DNA from: Zanthoxylum bungeanum | Lineage: Eukaryota > Streptophyta > Magnoliopsida > Sapindales > Rutaceae | Direction of reading: 5' to 3' | Assembly: GCA_019454045.1 (NCBI GenBank) | Contig: SKCR01047711.1 | Coordinates: 49,182 to 113,181 of the forward strand | Length of the DNA stretch: 64,000 nucleotides | Shown: one piece after another, positions 34,801 through 47,130 of the stretch | Position numbering within the stretch: the stretch's first letter is position 1 | How the letters are laid out: every line of letters begins with the position of its first letter | The notes under the pieces: generated by a model | Seen by the model: the letters and a program-made list of their open reading frames with translations, nothing else | Told to the model about the DNA's origin: nothing | Databases searched by the model: none | Made by a program: the position numbers and the translations under genes

Positions 34801-35297
34801 GTGGGTACTTCGACCCTGGGCACGCATCTCGGCCCGGAACTATAGCCGACATCCGGGGCACGCATCTCGGCCCTGGGTACGCATCTCGACCCAATATCGC
34901 TGACAAGAGGGACTTCGCCCTGAATATGATGTAGTGGGTACGCATCTCGACCCTGGGCACGCATCTCGGCCCGGAACTACAACCGATAACGGGGGCACGC
35001 ATCTCGGCCCTGGGTACACATCTCGACCCAATACCGCTGACAAGAGGAACTTCGCCCTGAATGTGATGTAGTGGGTACGCATCTCGACCCTGGGCACGCA
35101 TCTCGGCCCGGAACTACAACCGACAACGGGGGCACGTATCTCGGCCCTGGGTACGCATCTCGACCCAATACCGCTGATAAGAGGGACTTCGCCCTGAATA
35201 TGATGTAGTGGGTACGCATCTCGGCCCGGAACTACAATCGACAACGGGGGCACGCATCTCGACCTTGGGTACGCATCTCGACCCAATACCGCTGACA
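34801..35297. repeat. 137-bp tandem repeat, four units
   Basis: Units start at 34801, 34934, 35071 and 35208, with words 'gggtacgcatctcg', 'ggcccggaactacaa' and 'aagagggacttcgccctg'. Tandem repeats downstream of pol are known in Ogre/Tat elements. The partner internal region has five units. Confidence 0.9.
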
Positions 35298-35299
35298 AG

Positions 35300-36310
35300 A
35301 TGTGGGCCTCAACCCTGGGATGCATCCCGAAAATGATGATGCAGTGGACCTCGATCCTGGGAGGCATCCCAATAGCTGCAACCGACAACGGAGGCTTCGA
35401 CCCTGAGACGCATCCCAATATCGCTGACAAAATATTGGCCTCGACCCTGGGACGCATCCCGAAAATGATGATGCAGTGGACCTCGATCCAGAGACGCATT
35501 CCCAAAATGCTGATGATGTGGGTCACGACCCTGGGACGTATCCCCAAAACTGATGATGTGTGTCACGACCCTGAGACTCATCCGCAAAAACTGATACTGA
35601 TATAGGCCTCAACCCTGGGACTCATCCCTAAAACTGATGCTGATGCTGATGTGGGCCTCAACCCTGGGATTTATTCCTGAAGACTGCTAATAATGCGGGC
35701 TTCACCCCCTGAGATTCATTCCCGAAAACTGCTGATAATGCGGGATTCGCCCCCTGGGATTCATTCCAGGATTCATTACAAAACTCTGACGATGTGGGCC
35801 TCGACCCTGGGATTCATTCCCTGGATTCATTCCAAAAACTCTGCTGATGTGGGCCTCGGCCATGGGATTCATTCCCTGGATTCATTCCAAATTCTGCTGA
35901 TGTGGGCCTCGACCTTGGGATTCATTCCCTGGATTTAGTCCTTGGGATTCATTCCCTGGATTCATTCCAAATTCTGCTGATGTGGGCCTCGGCCCTGGGA
36001 TTCATTCCAAAAACTCTGCTGATGTGGGCCTCGGCCCTGGGATTCATTCCCTGGATTCATTCCAAATTCTAACGATGTGGGCCTCGGCCCTGGGATTCAT
36101 TCCCTGGTTTTCATTCCAAATCTCATGCTGACGTGGGCCTCGACCCTGGGATTCATTCCCGATGCTGCTGATAATATGGGCCTCGACCCTGAGTTGATAC
36201 CGATGTGGGCATCGCCCCAAAGTAATACTGATGTGGGTCTTGCCCCAAAACTGATACTGATGTGGGCCTCGCCCCTAAACTGATGTGGGCCTCAACCCTG
36301 GGACTCATCC
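35300..36310. repeat. 40-65 bp tandem repeats
   Basis: Many degenerate units of 'gatgtgggcctcgaccctgg' followed by 'gattcattcc' or 'gacgcatccc' and an 'aaactgctgatgatg'-like spacer. They grade into the 137-bp units and resemble the 97-bp units at 53048-54350. Confidence 0.85.
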
Positions 36311-37439
36311 CCGAAACTACTACTCATATGTTGCTGATTCTGGTTGGCTTGTCTTTGCCGCTTTTTTTTTTTTCTTCTTTGAAACCTGTGAACACAAAAC
36401 AAAACAAACACAAAAAAGAATGAAAAATATGTTACGTGTATGCTTGTATGCATGAATGAATTTCCTATTCCGCTGGGTTAGGTTTTTCCGCTAGTTCTCC
36501 AGGTGATTGCTCGGCCTTCTCTCTAGTCTCATGACTCAATATGATTTTACGTCCTTGATTTCCGATGTGGTGGACTGGGCGCCCCCAGTCTTGGTTTAGC
36601 TTTCTGCTCTCCGCTGTTTGCACTTGGTCAAGATGAACCAAATGGTGGGGCCTTCTATATCATCATATTATGCTACGAAATAGTCTCAATAGTATACATA
36701 TCATTGTCCTCAAAGAATGCCTAGTAATGAAACCAGAGAACCTTCAAAACACCCAATGTAACTTAAATCCAAGTCTTTGGATAAATGATCTAAGCTAGAC
36801 TCAAAGTGTGTGTGTGCAAAGGTTCTTTCACAGCTTAATCCTCAGGTAAGCTAACTCGATGATTTCGTTTCAAAAATTGGGATCGATGGGTCAAACCAAC
36901 CTAGATGTCTCAGTTAGGCTCTGCAATTACTTTTTCATGCTCAATGTGATATGGTTTTATTTCTCTTTTTTCTCTCTCTTCTTTTTTTTCTTTTTCTTTT
37001 CATTTTGAACTTCTTCTTTTTTCTTTTTCTTTTTTTTTTCAACACACCTACCCTTTAAGGTAGCATTTCTCCTCATGGTGGTCCTAATACTCGCCCATGG
37101 GTAGCTTCACGCTTATCAGTTATAGGTGGTTCAATTCTTTTCTTTAGAGACTTTTCTTTCATTTCAACCATACCACACATCATAACATAAGCAAATCAAG
37201 ATAGACATCTAAGCAAACGGTCATTAACCGACCTACAATTTCTTCAACTAGTCACTTTGCTAACTACTCAGGTTTTCACTGTTAAGAACCATAATCAAGT
37301 GCTTACGAGTCTAACATAGATCAATCACTCAAAGTATCAGATAAAAGCACATCAAGAGTTTATCGTTTCTAAAGTTTTACTCTAAAGCAATCAATTTCAT
37401 CATCGGACTTATGTCTAACTATCAAAGACTAAAAACAAA

Positions 37440-37556
37440 CAACAATTCTTTTCTTTTTTTCTTTTTTTTTCTTTTTTTTTCTTTTTCTTTTTTTTTTTTT
37501 TTCCTTTTTTTTCCTTTTTTTTTTCTTCCTTTTTTTTTTTTTTCTTTTCTTTTGAA
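37440..37556 (-). repeat. Oligopurine tract (minus strand A/G)
   Basis: About 115 bp almost purely C/T on the plus strand; further tracts at 36955-37040, 43435-43516 and 43920-44033. Confidence 0.85.
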
Positions 37557-38292
37557 GGCCCCTCATGGTCTTTCTATCATTGCAGTAAAGTTCTTTGTTT
37601 CTCGATTTCCTTTTTCCCGATGTCAATGTTTGCTAAACTCTTATTTGACAAGTCTCATTTTTCCTAACCCAACGGATATCTATGATGGCTTTTAAGACAC
37701 GGAGGGTTAACATGATGCGTGAATGCATGAGATGCATGAGACATAATATGCATGGGGTTATCAAAAGCATAAAGGGTGGCCCCAATAGGTCATGAAACTA
37801 TGGTTCACATGTGGATTTACGGGAGTGTGGACAAAGGCTCTCGTTTGACGAAGGATTACCCACAACTAGGACTCCCCACTCAAGGGTTCGAGCGACCAAG
37901 TGAGTGCTCCTTTTTTATACCTTACGGTACGTGCCAATGAGTTACAGTGTGTGACTAACTGTCGAATGGATTTCCCGTTGTAGATTCCCCAGAGGGAGGG
38001 TGGAGCGAGGCTCTCTTAAGTACCCAAGCCCCTTAGGCTCTTATCGCTTGGTGTCAGGAATAAACAACGAGTCCTCCAAACTAGTCTGTCATGACGAGCT
38101 ACAAGTAATGATTATCTCGGTGTCTTCACATCTTTTCCTTATAAAAAGGTAGTGAGTGAAGGAAGACATCGAACCATTACATAGCCTTAAAAATGCCTTT
38201 GATTACACCCCTTTCAACTCACTATAGAAACGGTCAACTAAAGCACAAATCATACACATCACAAGACATGATTTCGAGGCCAATTCTCTAAA

Positions 38293-38310
38293 TCCCCAGT
38301 GGAGTCGCCA
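38293..38310 (-). other. Primer binding site beside LTR 2
   Basis: Minus strand TGGCGACTCCACTGGGGA after LTR end TGTCTACA plus GTT. This primer site is known from Tat/Ogre elements (tRNA-Arg type, from memory). Confidence 0.85.
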
Positions 38311-38313
38311 AAC

Positions 38314-40633
38314 TGTAGACAACAGAACTTGACGACGCTGTTCTAGGCTCTGCGCGGCTAGTTGGGAAGTACGAAATAACATGGAGTCGCCACCCGGTGT
38401 GAACCGGGACAAAGATTTAAGGCCGCACTCACCCCTCGCAAGGGAAGACCTCAAACCGTTGGGTTCGGAATGGTCCCTTACTTATGTCACTTGTGATGAT
38501 ATGATTTGTGCAATAAACTAACCGAATCTATTCAACATTCATGCTCAAGGGTACTTAGATCTAACATGCTTTCATCCAAATAATTCCACGCAATGTAACA
38601 CACACAAGCATATTGAACCATTAAATCAACATGTATAAATCATTACCCAACGCATCATAAACTAAGAACATGCATAATGAACAACCTAAACATGCTTTAA
38701 CAATAAATAACAAACTAAATTAAACCATGCTTTAAATAATAAACAAATAACCTAAAGACTATAACATGCTCAAATACAAGTTAGGATGAGACGAGATACG
38801 TGTATCTTAAGTGGTACGTGGCATTGTATCCCGAGTGCAGACCATACTACCGTCCATTCGGAATCGGCTATGGAATTTACGTCCGGGTTTCCATCCGATA
38901 TACCACAAAAGGGAACACATATCCCGCTCATCCAACCATCACATCATGCTTCAAATGACTCTCATGCAATTATATATCAAAATAAATAAAACAAAAATAA
39001 AGAAGATAAGTAAAAAAGGTACCCTCAGGTCTAACCTCTTTTGTCGTCTCACGAAAGGGCGTTACACGTCCGTTGGAAGGGTGAATGATCCGCAACTCTT
39101 TCGGTTCACCAACTCAACGTCTTTCCTCGCTGTTTTGCTATTCAGGCTGCTGTTTTTACTCAGTTTCGCTGCTGTTTTGCTTTTACGTTTCAGGTTACTA
39201 TTTTGGTGTATTAACGAACTGTTTTGTGCGGTTTCGGGGTACTGTTTCGAGTAGTTTTGGGACCGGTTTCGGGGGTGATTTATGGCAGTTTTCTGGACTA
39301 TTTTGTGGCTAAAATCTGGACAGTTTTAGGGGTTTATGGGGGCCGTTTTGAGGTTAATGTGCGGCTGAACTGGGCTGGCAGTGACGGTTAATGTGCGAAG
39401 GCTTGTCTGGTTAAAGGGCTGTGTGTTTGTTGAATGGGCTGAGTTTGGAGTGCTGCTTATGTGTGGCGTTGTCGGTTTGTGAGGGTAGTGTGATGCGTGA
39501 GTGGAGGGTTTTATGGCTGTGTCAGTTTATGCGTTTGTGAGGCTGAAGCGTGAGTGTGTTTTTAAGGTGAAGTGTTTAGGCGTTGAGTGGCTGTGAGTGG
39601 AGTTGTGGGGCAGGTGGCTTTGGTTTGTTGCTTTGTGAGTTGGCTACGTGGTGGGGGGCTATGTGGCGTGAAATTGAATGCTTGCTCCAAGGTTTGTTAC
39701 GTGAGTGGATGGGCTAATGAGGTTGTGGCTGTGCGTGAATGGACTTGAGACGTGTTGAAGGCAGATATATGGCGTGAATGGAGGCTTGAAGGCTAGTACG
39801 TGTGTTTGTGAGAGTCAGACGTGAAGGAGGGCAGGCTGGGCGAGGTAGTGGGGACGTGTGGCGTGTTGAGGGTCTTGGTCTGAAGCAATATGTGAGGCGT
39901 TAGTGGGGCAGGCGTGAAGTAGTTTATTGAATGGGAGCTATGCGTGTTGAATGGGCTGCTCTGGTCAGTGGCGTGATGGGCAGGTTTAGGGTTTATTGTT
40001 GTTTTTTGTGTGAATCTGCCAGGGTTTGAATGTGTGGAGAGGGGTTATTTTTATAGGCAAGGGGATGAGTTTTACCTTGTTGGGGAAGGAATAGGATTTG
40101 TGTGTTAATTATGAGATATTTTTAATTTAGTATGTGATAGGGAAAATCTTTTAATTAAGGGAAGTGATTTGATTTATTCTTTTTAGTTAAGGATATGATT
40201 TATTTAATTTAGGAAGGTGATTTAATTTAATTTAAGAATGTGTTTTATTTAAATTAGGAATTTAATTTAATTTAATTTCAAGTTCAATTTAATTGGTGAA
40301 TGTGATTTAATTTAATTTAAGTTTAATTTTAATTGGTTTTAATTATTTAATTTGTGAGATGTGTTTTAAATATTTTAATTATTTAATTTGTGAGATGTGT
40401 TTTAAATATTTTAATTATTTAATTTGTGAGATGTGTTTTAATGGGTTTGGTGTGTTTTAAAACAGAGGTCCAACAAGCGAACCCGAAGCGAAACAAGCGA
40501 GTTAAATCTGACAAAATACTAATTTCCAACTTTACCCTCCCAACGTCCGTTTCCCGCGGCTTTCACACTAAAGAGGTAGTGTCTCCATACGAGACTCATC
40601 ATCGGGCTGATATGCAAAAATGCAATGCCTACA
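38314..40633 (-). mobile_element. Tat-type array: LTR 2 (shared middle LTR)
   Basis: 2320 bp; serves as 3' LTR of the unit to the right and 5' LTR of the unit to the left. No target duplication flanks it, as expected of an LTR produced by recombination. The local change 'ctctgcgcggctag' (38348) is the most visible difference from LTR 1. TATA box at 40047-40055. Confidence 0.95.
38811..38906 (-). repeat. 96-bp conserved LTR block, copy 5
   Basis: Same as the copy at 32475. Confidence 0.85.
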
Positions 40634-40647
40634 GTCATCCCCACTTT
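40634..40647 (-). other. Altered polypurine tract, internal region 2
   Basis: Minus strand AAAGTGGGGATGAC, where internal region 1 has AAAGTGGGGGCGAC; the G run is shortened from five to four and followed by AT. Confidence 0.75.
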
Positions 40648-41131
40648 GATGGGACTTGTGCAGTGTGTGACAATGACAATCCTATCAAAGTACGTGCAAT
40701 GCATTTTTACTTACCTGGCTCGCCAGCTGTCACCTGGTCTGCCTGCTGCTTTTAACTGAGTTGATATGGTGGCGAGGTGCCTCGACCCCTGGGCTTTGTT
40801 CCCGAACCACCGAATGTGAATTGTGCTGATGATGCAGTGGGCCCTCGACCCTGGGACGCATCCCGAAACTGCAATTGATGTGTGGGCCCTCGACCCTGGG
40901 ACACATTTTAAAAGTGATGATGAATGAATTCTTGGCTTGCCAGCTGCCACCTGACTTGCCTGCTGTTTTGAACTGAATTGATATGATGGCGAGGTGCCTC
41001 GACCTCTGGGCTTTGTTCCCGAACCACCGAATGTGAACTGTGATGATGATGTAGTGGGCCCTCGAACCTGGGACGCATCCCGGAACTGCTAATGACAACG
41101 GGGGCACCTCGACCCTCGAACTGATGATGTA

Positions 41132-41760
41132 GTTGGTACTTCGACCCTGGCCACGCATCTCGGCCCGGAACTATAGCCGACAACCGGGGCACGCATCTCG
41201 GCCCTGGGTACCCATCTCGACCCAATACCGCTGACAAGAGGGACTTCGCCCTGAATATGATGTTGTGGGTACGCATCTCGACCCTGGGCACGCATCTCGG
41301 CCCGGAACTACAACCGACAACGGGGGCACGCATCTCGGCCATGGGTACGCATCTCGACCCAATACCGCTGACAAGAGGGACTTCGCCCTGAATATGATGT
41401 AGTGGGTACGCATCTCGACCCTGGGCACGCATCTCGGCCAGGAACTACAACCGACAACGGGGGCACGCATCTCGGCCCTGGGTACGCATCTCGACCCAAT
41501 ACCGCTGACAAGAGGAACTTCGCCCTGAATATGATGTAGTGGGTACGCATCTCGACTGGGCACGCATCTCGGCCCGAAACTACAACCGACAACGGGGGCA
41601 CGTATCTCGGCCCTGGTACGCATCTCGACCCAATACCGCTGATAAGAGGGACTTCGCCCTGAATATGATGTAGTGGGTACGCATCTCGGCCCAGAACTAC
41701 AATCGACAATGAGGGCACGCATCTCGGCCTTGGGTACGCATCTCGACCCAATACCGCTGA
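41132..41760. repeat. 137-bp tandem repeat, five units
   Basis: Units start at 41132, 41265, 41402, 41539 and 41673; one more than in internal region 1. Confidence 0.9.
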
Positions 41761-41764
41761 CAAG

Positions 41765-42780
41765 ATGTGGGCCTCAACCCTGGGACGCATCCCGAAAATG
41801 ATGATGCAGTGGACCTCGATCCTGGGAGGCATCCCAATAGCTGCAACCGACAACGGGGGCTTCGACCCTGAGACGCATCCCAATATCGCTGACAAAATAT
41901 GGGCCTCGACCCTGGGACGCATCCCGAAAATGATGATGCAGTGGACCTCGATCCAGAGACGCATTCCCAAAATGCTGATGATGTGGGTCATGACCCTGGG
42001 ACGTATCCCCAAAACTGATGATGTGTGTCACGACCCTGAGACTCATCCCCAAAAACTGATACTGATATAGGCCTCAACCCTGGGACTCATCCCTAAAACT
42101 GATGCTGATGCTGATGTGGGCCTCAACCCTGGGATTTATTCCTGAAGACTGCTAATAATGCGGGCTTCACCCCCTGAGATTCATTCCCGAAAACTGCTGA
42201 TAATGCGGGATTCGCCCCCTGGGATTCATTCCAGGATTCATTACAAAACTCTGACGATGTGGGCCTCGACCCTGGGATTCATTCCCTGGATTCATTCCAA
42301 AAACTCTGCTGATATGGGCCTCGGCCATGGGATTCATTCCCTGGATTCATTACAAATTCTGCTGATGTGGGCCTCGGCCTTGGGATTCATTCCCTGGATT
42401 CAGGCCTTGGGATTCATTCCCTGGATTCATTCCAAATTCTGCTGATGTGGGCCTCGGCCCTGGGATTCATTCCAAAAACTCTGCTGATGTGGGCCTCGGC
42501 CCTGGGATTCATTCCCTGGATTCATTCCAAATTCTGACGATGTGGGCCTCGGCCCTGGGATTCATTCCCTGGTTTTCATTCCAAATCTCATGCTGACGTG
42601 GGCCTCGACCCTGGATTCATTCCCGATGCTGCTGATAATATGGGCCTCGACCCTGAGTTGATACCGATGTGGGCATCGCCCCAAACTAATACTGATGTGG
42701 GTCTTGCCCCAAAACTGATACTGATGTGGGCCTCGCCCCTAAACTGATGTGGGCCTCAACCCTGGGACTCATCCCCGAAA
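41765..42780. repeat. 40-65 bp tandem repeats, second copy
   Basis: Counterpart of 35300-36310, with small indels between the two. Confidence 0.85.
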
Positions 42781-44769
42781 CTACTACTCTCATATGTTGC
42801 TGATTCTGGTTGGCTTGTCTTTATCGTTTTTTTTTTTTCTTCTTTGAAACCTGTGAACACAAAACAAAACAAACACAAAAAAGAATGCAAAATATGTTAC
42901 GTGTATGCATGCATGCATGAATGAATTTCCTATTCCGCTGGGTTAGGTTTTTCCGCTAGTTCTCCAGGTGATTGCTCGGCCTTCTCTCTAGTCTCATGAC
43001 TCAATATGATTTTACGTCCTTGATTTTCGATGTGGTGGACTGGTCGCCCCCAGTCTTGGTTTAGCTTTCTGCTCTCCGCTGTTTGCACTTGGTCAAGATG
43101 AACCAAATGGTGGGGCCTTTTATATCATCATACTATGCTACGAAATAGTCTCAATAGTTATACATATCATTGTCCTCAAAGAATGCCTAGTAATGAAACC
43201 AGAGAACCTTCAAAACACCCAATGTAACTTAAATCCAAGTCTTTGGATAAATTATCTAAGCTAGACTCAAAGTGTGTGTGTGCAAAGGTTCTTTCACAGC
43301 TTAATCCTCAGGTAAGCTAACTCGATTATTTCGTTTCAAAAATTGGGATCGATGGGTCAAACCAACCTAGATGTCTCAGTTAGGCTCTGCAATTACTTTT
43401 TCATGCTCAATGTGATATGGTTTTATTTCTCTTTTTTCTCTCTCTTCTTTTTTTTTCTTTTCATTTGAACTTCTTTTTTTTTTTTCTTCTTTTTTTTTCT
43501 TTTTCTTTTTTTTTCAACACACCTACCTTTTAAGGTAGCATTTCTCCTCATGGTGGTCCTAATACTCGCCCATGGGTAGCTTCACAGCTTATCAGTTATA
43601 GGTGGTTCAATTCTTTTCTTTAGAGACTTTTCTTTCATTTTCAACCATACCACACATCATAACATAAGCAAATCAAGATAGACATCTAAGCAAACGGTCA
43701 TTCACCGACCTAATAATTTCTTCGACTAGTCACTTTGCTAACTACTCAGGTTTTCACTGTTAAGAACCATAATCAAGTGCTTACGAGTCTAACATAGATC
43801 AATCACTCAAAGTATCAGATAAAAGCACATCAAGAGTTTATCGTTTCTAAAGTTTTACACTAAAGCAATCAAATTCATCATCGGACTTATGTCTAACTAT
43901 CAAAGACTAAAAACAACAACAATTCTTTTATTTTTTTCTTTTTTTTTTTATTTTTTTTTTCTTTTAATTTTTTTTTTTTTTCCTTTTTTTTTCCTTTTTT
44001 TTTTCTTCCTTTTTTTTTTCTTTTTCTTTTTGAAGGCCCCTCATGGTCTTTCTATCCTTGCAGTAAAGTTCTTTGTTTCTCGATTTCCTTTTTCCCGATG
44101 TCAATGTTTGCTAAACTCTTCTTTGACAAGTCTCATTTTTCCTAACCCAACGGATATCTATGATGGCTTTTAAGACATGGAGGGTTAACATGATGCGTGA
44201 ATGCATGAGATGTATGAGACATAACATGCATGGGGTTATCAAAAGCATAAAGGGTTGCCCCAATAGGTCATGCAACTATGGTTCACATGTGGGTTTACGG
44301 GAGTGTGGACAAAGGCTCTCGTTTGACGAAGGATTACCCACAACTAGGACTCCCCACTCAAGGTTTCGAGCGACCAAGTGAGTGCTCCTTTTTTATACCT
44401 TACGTGTACGCCAATGAGTTACAGTGTGTGACTAACTGTCGAATGGATTTTCCCGTTGTAGATTCCCCAGAGGGAGGGTGGAGCGAGGCTCTCTTAAGTA
44501 CCCAAGCCCCTTAGGCTCTTATCGCTTGGTGTCAGGAATAAACAACGAGTCCTCCAAACTAGTCTGTCATGACGAGCTATAAGTAATGATTATCTCGGTG
44601 TCTTCACAGCTTTTCCTTATAAAAAGGTAGTGAGTGAAGGAAGACATCGAACCATTACATAGCCTTAAAAATGCCTTTGATTACACCCCTTTCAAATCAC
44701 TATAGAACTGTCAACTAAAGCACAAATCATAACACATCAAAGACATGATTTCGAGGCCAATTCTCTAAA

Positions 44770-44787
44770 TCCCCAGTGGAGTCGCCA
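44770..44787 (-). other. Primer binding site beside LTR 3
   Basis: Minus strand TGGCGACTCCACTGGGGA, identical to 38293-38310. Confidence 0.85.
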
Positions 44788-44790
44788 AAC

Positions 44791-47125
44791 TGTAGACAAC
44801 AGAACTTGACGACGCTGTTCTAGGCTCGCGGCCTAGTTGGGAGTACGAAATAACATGGAGTCGCCACCCGGTGTGAACCGGGACAAAGATTTAAGGCCGC
44901 ACTCACCCCTCGCAAGGGAGACCTCAAACCGTTGGGTTCGGAATGGTCCCTTACTTATGTCACTTGTGATGATATGATTTGGCCATAAACTAACCGAATC
45001 TATTCAACATTCATGCTCAAGGGTACTTAGATCTAACATGCTTTCATCCAAAAAATTCCACGCAATGTAACACCAAGCAAATATATTGAACCATTAAATC
45101 AACATGTATAAATCATTACCCAAACGCATCATAAACTAAGAACATGCATAATGAACAACCTAAACATGCTTTAACAAATAAATAACAAACTAAATTAAAC
45201 CATGCTTTAATAATAAACAAATACCTAAAGACTATAACATGCTCAAATACAAGTTAGGATGAGACGAGATACGTGTATCTTAAGTGGTACGTGGCATTGT
45301 ATCCCGAGTGCAGACCATACTACCGTCCATTCGGAATCGGCTATGGAATTTACGCGTCCGGTTTCCATCCGATATACCACAAAAGGGAACACATATCCCG
45401 CTCATCCAACAATCACATCATGCTTCAAACGACTCTCATGCAATTAATATCAAAATAAATAAAACAAAAATAAAGAAGATAAGTAAAAAAGGTACCCTCA
45501 GGTCTAACCTCTTTTGTCGTCTCACGAAAGGGCGTTACACGTCCGTTGGAAGGTGGAATGATCCGCAACTCTTTCGGTTCACCACACTCAACGTCTTTCC
45601 TCGCTGTTTTTGCTATTCGGGCTGCTGTTTTTACTCAGTTTTCGCTGCTGTTTCGCTGTTACATTTCAGGTTACTATTTTGGTGTATTACGGACTGTTTT
45701 GTGCGGTTTCGGGGTACTGTTTCGAGTAGTTTTTGGGACCGGTTTCGGGGTGTGATTTAAGGGTGATTTATGGCAGTTTTTCTGGACTATTTTGTGGCTA
45801 AAATCTGGACAGTTTCAGGGGTTTATGGGGGCCGTTTTGAGGTTAATGTGCGGCTGAACTGGGCTGGCAGTGACGGTTAATGTGCGAAGGCTTGTCTGGT
45901 TAAAGGGCTGTGTGTTTGTTGAATGGGCTGAGTTTGGAGTGCTGCTTATGTGTGGCGTTGTCGGTTTGTGAGGGTAGTGTGATGATGAGTGGAGGGTTTT
46001 TGGCTGTGTCGGTTTATGCGTTTGTGAGGCTGAAGCGTGAGTGTGTTTTTAAGGTGAAGTGTTTAGGCGCTTGAGTGGCTGTGAGTGGAGTTTGTGGGGC
46101 AGGTGGCTTTGGTTTGTTGCTTTTGGTGGTTGGCTTACGTGGTGGGGGGCTATTTGGCGTGAAATTGAATGCTGCTCCAAGTTTGTTACGTGAGTGGAGG
46201 GGCTAATGAGGTTGTGGCTGTGCGTGAATGGACTTGAACGTGTTGAAGGCAGATATATGGCGTGAATGGAGGCTTGAAGGCTAGTACGTGTTTGTGAGAG
46301 TCAGACGTGAAGGAGGGCAGGCTGGGCGAGGTAGTGGGGACGTGTGGCGTGTTGAGGGTCTTGGTCTGAAGCAACATATGTGAGGCGTTAGTGGGGCAGG
46401 CGTGAAGTAGTTTAATTGAATGGGAGCTATGCGTGTTGAATGGGCTGCTCCTGGTCCGTGGCGTGATGGGCAGGTTTAGGGTTATTATTTGTTGTATTTT
46501 GTGTGTGAATCTGCCAGGGTTTGAATGTGTGGAGAGGGGTTATTTTTATAGGCAAGGGGATGAGTTTTACCTTGTTGGGGAAGGATAGGATTTGTGTGTT
46601 AATTATGAGATATTTTTAATTTAGTATGTGATAGGGAAAATCTTTTAATTAAGAGAAGTGATTTGATTTTATTCTTTTTAGTTAGGATATGATTTATTTA
46701 ATTTAGGAAGGTGATTTAATTTAATTTAAAATGTGTTTTATTTAAATTAGGAATTTAATTTAATTTAATTTCAAGTTCAATTTAATTGGTGAATGTGATT
46801 TAATTTAATTTAAGTTTAATTTTAATTGGTTTTAATTATTTAATTTGTGAGATGTGTTTTTAAATATTTTAATTATTTAATTTGTGAGATGTGTTTTAAA
46901 TATTTAATTATTTAATTTGTGAGATGTGTTTTAATAGGTTTGGTGTGTTTTAAACCAGAGTCCGACAAGCGAACCCGAAGCGAAACAAGCGAGTTAAATC
47001 TGACAAATACTAATTTCCAACTTTACCCTCCCAACGTCCGTTTCCCGCGGCTTTCACAACTAAAGAGGTAGTGTCTCCATACGAGACTCATCATCGGGCT
47101 GATATGCAAAAATGCAATGCCTACA
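44791..47125 (-). mobile_element. Tat-type array: LTR 3 (5' LTR of the array)
   Basis: 2335 bp, TGTAGAC...GCCTACA, followed by the target duplication GTATC. It differs from LTRs 1 and 2 mostly by single-base indels in homopolymers, which could be real mutations or residual long-read errors. TATA box at 46542-46550. Confidence 0.95.
45284..45380 (-). repeat. 96-bp conserved LTR block, copy 6 (97 bp)
   Basis: Same block with a local CG insertion and loss of one G near 45354-45360. Confidence 0.8.
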
Positions 47126-47130
47126 GTATC
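47126..47130. repeat. Target site duplication GTATC, right
   Basis: Matches 31974-31978. Copia sequence resumes after it and joins in register with the sequence before 31979, as judged from Copia C near 61504-61513. Confidence 0.95.

Larger units (their letters stand above)
34318..38292 (-). mobile_element. Tat-type array: internal region 1 (no gag or pol)
   Basis: About 4 kb between the PPT and the primer site. In transcription order: leader with 'gcatgagatgcatgag' words (about 37700-37765), oligopurine tracts, the block shared with 12655-12968, a segment near 36420-36560 similar to 54455-54560, and 3' tandem repeats. No gag, protease, RT or integrase motif, so the element is non-autonomous and presumably used proteins of a relative. 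Open frames on the minus strand at 34354-35547 are repeat-derived. Confidence 0.85.
40648..44769 (-). mobile_element. Tat-type array: internal region 2 (no gag or pol)
   Basis: Near-identical to internal region 1 over its whole length but about 140 bp longer, mainly from one extra 137-bp tandem unit. Also lacks gag and pol motifs. Both copies have the same layout, so the array arose by duplication of one element. Confidence 0.9.

Noticed and set aside
34840..35547. Long minus-strand open frames (235, 234, 183, 174 aa) across the tandem repeats at 34354-35547 and 40730-42012
   Set aside because: The unit is 137 bp, not a multiple of three, so successive units are read in different frames; several overlapping frames are open at once. 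No domain is visible. They are by-products of repeat composition.
37429..37695. Frames rich in Phe or Lys at 37411-37695 and 43889-44173
   Set aside because: They are translations of the C/T tract, in phase by chance.
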